Positions 5,931 through 8,462 of a stretch of 8,462 nucleotides of DNA are shown here, piece after piece. Location: assembly GCA_900771185.1 (NCBI GenBank), contig CAAGND010000109.1, positions 1 to 8,462 of the forward strand, given 5' to 3'. This stretch comes from Clostridia bacterium. Its GTDB lineage: Bacteria > Bacillota > Clostridia > Oscillospirales > Acutalibacteraceae. The position numbers were made by a program, and so were the translations under genes. A model generated the notes under the pieces. It saw only the letters and a program-made list of their open reading frames with translations. It had not been told where the DNA came from and made no database searches. Within the stretch, counting starts at the first letter, position 1. Every line of letters starts with the position of its first letter.

Positions 5931-6944
5931 TCAATTCATCTCGCTCATAAGCACAGGTCTGCCCAGTGCGACAGACTTCTTCGCGGCAAGCGCAACGAGA
6001 AGTGTGTTCAGACCGTCTTCAACGGTTGCGGGCGTAGCTGTATCATTGTTCACCGCGTCCACAAACTGAATCATCTCATCCCTGAAGGACTGCATATATC
6101 TCTCAAGGAAGAAATAGAGCGGCTTATCGCTGACTACTCCATCCTCACCCATAAAGGTGACGTTTGTCGGCGTGTCATTTGACGCGACCGCCGCTCCCTT
6201 GCTGCCGAAAACCTCGACACGCTGATCATAGCCGTATGCCGCGCGTCTGCTGTTGTCAATAACACCTATCGCGCCGTTTGCGAATTTGAGGCTGATGACC
6301 GCCGTGTCAACATCGCCCGCCTCGCCTATTGCAGGGTCAACAAGGCATGTCGCATTAGCATAGACCTCTGTCACCTCGCTGCCGCAAAGGAAGCGTGCCA
6401 TATCAAAATCATGTATAGTCATATCCAAAAACATTCCGCCGGAAACCGCAGAATATTCCGCCGGAGGCGGAGCAGGGTCACGGGAGGTAATTTTAACTAT
6501 ATGTACCTCGCCTATCTTACCCTCTGCCACCATTGCTCGGACATTTGAGAAATTATGGTCGAACCTGCGGTTGAAGCCCACCTGAAGCTTGACTCCCGCC
6601 TTTTCGACAGCCTCCATAACGGCACGAACCTTTTCCGGGGTCAGGTCAACAGGCTTCTCACAGAATATATGCTTGCCTGCCTGGGCCGCCTCTATCGCAA
6701 TATCGGCGTGGGTATCCGTTGACGAGCAGATGAGAACCGCGTCAACCTCGCTGTCTGCAAGCATCTGCCTGAAATCGTCATAGACCTTTGGGATGGAGAG
6801 TTCCTGTGCAAGGGCGGCAAGTCCGTCTTTTTTGACGTCTGTTATACCGACAACTCTTGCGCCCGGAACATTGTAGGTGATTGACCTTGCGTGAAGCGAG
6901 CCTATACGTCCCGCTCCGATAATTCCGATATTGAGCTGTTTCAT
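5931..6944 (-). CDS. iolG: Gfo/Idh/MocA family oxidoreductase, probable inositol 2-dehydrogenase
   Basis: Probable NAD-dependent oxidation of myo-inositol to 2-keto-myo-inositol, the first step of inositol breakdown, in the cytosol. The 337-residue product has an N-terminal Rossmann fold with GAGRIG (10-15), CEKP (95-98) with Lys97, and DMTIH (174-178) giving Asp174 and His178. Lys, Asp and His in this spacing are the catalytic set known from Bacillus IolG. The C-terminal GLNTLLVALAAKKS and GRP ending also follows that family. Other members act on related sugars, so the exact substrate is inferred. Start ATG 6944 has AGGAGG at a 5-nt spacing; the longer in-frame start at 6971 falls in the promoter and is rejected. 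It has its own promoter upstream and a strong terminator downstream, so it appears monocistronic. No other iol genes are visible. Confidence 0.85.
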   Translation of the reverse strand: MKQLNIGIIGAGRIGSLHARSITYNVPGARVVGITDVKKDGLAALAQELSIPKVYDDFRQMLADSEVDAVLICSSTDTHADIAIEAAQAGKHIFCEKPVDLTPEKVRAVMEAVEKAGVKLQVGFNRRFDHNFSNVRAMVAEGKIGEVHIVKITSRDPAPPPAEYSAVSGGMFLDMTIHDFDMARFLCGSEVTEVYANATCLVDPAIGEAGDVDTAVISLKFANGAIGVIDNSRRAAYGYDQRVEVFGSKGAAVASNDTPTNVTFMGEDGVVSDKPLYFFLERYMQSFRDEMIQFVDAVNNDTATPATVEDGLNTLLVALAAKKSVALGRPVLMSEMN

Positions 6945-6975
6945 AATTGCCTCCTGTTCTTTTACTGACAACTAA

Positions 6976-7004
6976 AATATATCACAACAGGCGGCACAAT
7001 ACAA
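6976..7004 (-). promoter_or_regulatory. Promoter of the inositol dehydrogenase gene
   Basis: On the minus strand TTGTAT (6999-7004) and TATATT (6976-6981) are 17 nt apart. A TGA just before the -10 gives the extended -10 TGN element, which offsets the poor -35. Transcription would start near 6969, giving a leader of about 25 nt. Confidence 0.5.
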
Positions 7005-7022
7005 TAGCGAAAAAGTTAAAAT

Positions 7023-7274
7023 TTACTTTGAATTTTTATACTTTTCTCTGGTTGCCATGCCGCCTCTTATATGGCGCTGAGCCTTGTTCACATCGAGTAT
7101 TTCACGCACCTCGCTGTAAAGCTGCGGATTGAGATTACGCAGCCGCTGCGCAACGTCCATATGTACAGTGGATTTTGAAACGCCGAACTGCTTGGCGGCC
7201 GCTCTGACAGTTGCCTTGTTCTCAACTATATACTCCGCCAGCTCCACCGCGCGTTCTTCAACTATGCCCTTCAA
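7023..7274 (-). CDS. spoIIID: Sporulation transcription factor SpoIIID
   Basis: SpoIIID is a small DNA-binding regulator that acts in the mother cell during sporulation, switching on and off parts of the sigma-E regulon. The product starts MKGIVEERAVELAEYIVENK and has the helix-turn-helix TVRAAAKQFGVSKSTVHMDV at 22-41, then NPQLYSEVREILD and the basic RHIRGGMATREKYK tail. The whole run follows the Bacillus subtilis protein closely. At 83 residues it is slightly shorter than that 93-residue protein, missing part of the C-terminus. The start is TTG 7274: GGGAGGG lies 6 nt upstream and this gives the family's N-terminus. An ATG at 7337 would add 21 unrelated residues and has no ribosome binding site. 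No strong terminator follows; iolG lies downstream on the same strand with its own promoter. Confidence 0.93.
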   Translation of the reverse strand: MKGIVEERAVELAEYIVENKATVRAAAKQFGVSKSTVHMDVAQRLRNLNPQLYSEVREILDVNKAQRHIRGGMATREKYKNSK

Positions 7275-7280
7275 ATCTAA

Positions 7281-7287
7281 CCCTCCC
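7281..7287 (-). promoter_or_regulatory. spoIIID ribosome binding site (points to a TTG start)
   Basis: GGGAGGG on the minus strand, 6 nt before TTG 7274. The alternative ATG at 7337 has no such site, so the TTG is taken as the start. Confidence 0.75.
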
Positions 7288-7306
7288 GTTAAAGTGATAT
7301 CGTTAA

Positions 7307-7335
7307 TAGATATGCCGCAGGGAGCGGTTATATTC
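7307..7335 (-). promoter_or_regulatory. Possible sigma-E type promoter of spoIIID
   Basis: On the minus strand GAATATA (7329-7335) matches the sigma-E -35 consensus KMATATT at 6 of 7 positions. After a 14-nt spacer comes CATATCTA (7307-7314), which shares only its first four bases with the -10 consensus CATACAMT. The spacing and gene identity fit; the -10 is poor. Start of transcription would be near 7300, about 25 nt before the TTG start. Confidence 0.4.
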
Positions 7336-7377
7336 ATTTTTTAAGGGACTTGCCTGAGCATAAATTTGCTTTTAAAA

Positions 7378-7415
7378 AAGCAGTGCAGCCCGATATGCCG
7401 AGGTCTGCACTGCTT
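7378..7415 (-). terminator. Intrinsic terminator of the sugar symporter gene
   Basis: AAGCAGTGCAG (7405-7415) and CTGCACTGCTT (7378-7388) form a perfect 11-bp stem with a 16-nt loop on the minus strand, followed by TTTT (six T in all, two inside the stem). It sits 11 nt after the symporter stop and isolates that gene from spoIIID. Confidence 0.88.
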
Positions 7416-7426
7416 GAAGAATACGG

Positions 7427-8462
7427 TTATGCTTTCTCTGCTTTTCTGCGTTCGTCTATCTGTGCCTTTATTTTGTCGTACTTTTCACCGTAGAGCCAAT
7501 ACTTTTTCTTATAGATAATATAGCCTACAATGCAGAACGGAATGGGAACGAGGAACATAAAAATTCTCAGCACATCAAGAGCCTGAGTCGTTATCGCGGT
7601 TCCGGAGGCATTGACAAATGAATAGACGAAAACGCCCGCCTCATCGTCCCATGTCTGCGTTATGGAGGGCAGCTTCGCGACTTTTATGCCCAGACCGATA
7701 ACAAACATCGCAATCGCTCCCGCAAACTTTGTCAGAAGCGTCTGAACGGAAAAAATAACACTATCTGCCCGTGAGCCTGTTTTCCACTCGCCGTAGTCCA
7801 CAACATCGGCAATCATGACGGTTGAGCCTATCTGATTAAGCCCGTTCGAGGTCATCAGGAACGCGCCTGCCAACGCCACGATTATAACATTTATCCATTT
7901 GGCAATGTCATTGCCTATGCCGTTATATTCCGGCTTGATAAAGAAGAATACTGCGAACAGCCCCACAAGACCGATTATTGCAAGAAAATAGTTTGTACCG
8001 TAAATCTTTTCTCTCGGAATCTTCTTGACTATCAGACTGTAAAAGAACATTGCTATTCCCTGACCTGTGCAGGACACGGCTGTGAACACCGTATAGCCAA
8101 GGCCCTGGCTCAGATAGCCGAGACCGCCCATATCACCATAGTAGATAAAAATATAGATTATCTGAAACAGCGCGATGGTGGTGGTCACCACAAACATAAT
8201 ATAGGACAGCGCATATGCGACAAGTTGATCGTTCGTTCTGAACATGCCGAAAATATTCCCGAGAGACACCTTGCTCTCCGGCAGCTCATACCGCTCACGG
8301 TTGCACAACACAGTGACCATAACAAAGCAGAGCATCATACTGCCCGCAGTTATTCCGAGGACAAGATATGCCCACATGGCGCCCTTTGTCTCGGAAATTT
8401 TCGGGACTATGAGAGAGGTTCCTATTGAGGACATCACAAAGCCGCCGAAGCCGCCTATCAGC
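7427..8462 (-). CDS. GPH-family sugar:cation symporter (5' end beyond the window)
   Basis: A membrane transporter of the glycoside-pentoside-hexuronide:cation symporter family (MelB-like, major facilitator superfamily), which imports sugars or glycosides with Na+ or H+. The frame is open to the right edge, so the true start lies outside; 344 complete codons are visible of an expected 450-500. About seven hydrophobic segments can be seen, for example AYLVLGITAGSMMLCFVMV, YTVFTAVSCTGQGIAMFFY and IFMFLVPIPFCIVGYIIY. The conserved loop ADVVDYGEWKTG, followed by R-A-D-S-V-I-F-S, is the strongest family mark. The cytoplasmic tail is Lys/Arg rich and ends RRKAEKA. Methionine or GTG codons near 8434-8437 are internal, since reading continues upstream without a stop. 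The substrate cannot be told from the sequence; a role with the nearby inositol dehydrogenase is possible but unsupported. Confidence 0.88.
   Translation of the reverse strand, partial: LIGGFGGFVMSSIGTSLIVPKISETKGAMWAYLVLGITAGSMMLCFVMVTVLCNRERYELPESKVSLGNIFGMFRTNDQLVAYALSYIMFVVTTTIALFQIIYIFIYYGDMGGLGYLSQGLGYTVFTAVSCTGQGIAMFFYSLIVKKIPREKIYGTNYFLAIIGLVGLFAVFFFIKPEYNGIGNDIAKWINVIIVALAGAFLMTSNGLNQIGSTVMIADVVDYGEWKTGSRADSVIFSVQTLLTKFAGAIAMFVIGLGIKVAKLPSITQTWDDEAGVFVYSFVNASGTAITTQALDVLRIFMFLVPIPFCIVGYIIYKKKYWLYGEKYDKIKAQIDERRKAEKA

Noticed and set aside
6945..6971. Nine extra N-terminal residues for the inositol dehydrogenase (start at 6971)
   Set aside because: This stretch contains the AGGAGG site and probably the transcription start, so it is untranslated leader.
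7005..7030. Terminator after spoIIID
   Set aside because: AAAGT and ACTTT around the stop codon can pair over 5 bp, but the stem is almost all A-T and no proper T-run follows; too weak to call.
1..8462. CRISPR array, transposon, prophage, toxin-antitoxin or defence genes
   Set aside because: No repeat-spacer pattern, transposase, integrase, terminal repeats or small paired toxin-antitoxin frames were seen; the content is housekeeping and metabolic.

Overview
The window reads as chromosomal DNA of a spore-forming, low-to-mid GC Clostridia-type Firmicute, plausibly of the Oscillospiraceae/Ruminococcaceae kind. The main evidence is a clear SpoIIID sporulation regulator, a PurF of the Gram-positive type (short propeptide plus four iron-sulfur cysteines), strong GGAGG ribosome binding sites and several TTG starts. 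The genus is inference; no 16S or other marker is present.

Bases 1-4200 hold a purine biosynthesis operon on the minus strand, transcribed from right to left: purE, purF, purM, purN, purH (purH runs off the left edge). It has a recognisable sigma-A type promoter upstream of purE, with a small inverted repeat over its -35. Spacing is tight (36 nt purE-purF, 17 nt purF-purM, 7-nt overlap purM-purN). The exception is a 96-nt gap before purH, which holds a weak hairpin plus T-run and a perfect TATAAT. Together the genes cover PRPP to phosphoribosylamine (PurF), the GAR formyl transfer (PurN), AIR synthesis (PurM), carboxylation of AIR (PurE) and the last two steps to IMP (PurH). purK, purC, purD, purL and purB are not in the window.

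Bases 4200-4875 contain the only plus-strand gene, a cysteine-rich putative lipoprotein that I cannot assign to a family. It is divergent from purE and converges, three bases apart, on a minus-strand alpha/beta hydrolase of the proline iminopeptidase type (4879-5838).

Bases 5890-7005 hold an apparently monocistronic Gfo/Idh/MocA oxidoreductase, probably inositol 2-dehydrogenase, with its own promoter and a strong hairpin terminator. Upstream lies spoIIID (7023-7274), whose start is a TTG and which has a plausible sigma-E type promoter. At the right edge is a GPH-family sugar:cation symporter (5' end cut off by the window), ending in a strong intrinsic terminator.

I see no CRISPR array, mobile element, tRNA, rRNA or recognisable riboswitch, and no strong case for an undescribed system. 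The points most worth following are start-site and regulatory details of the pur operon and spoIIID, and the unassigned lipoprotein.
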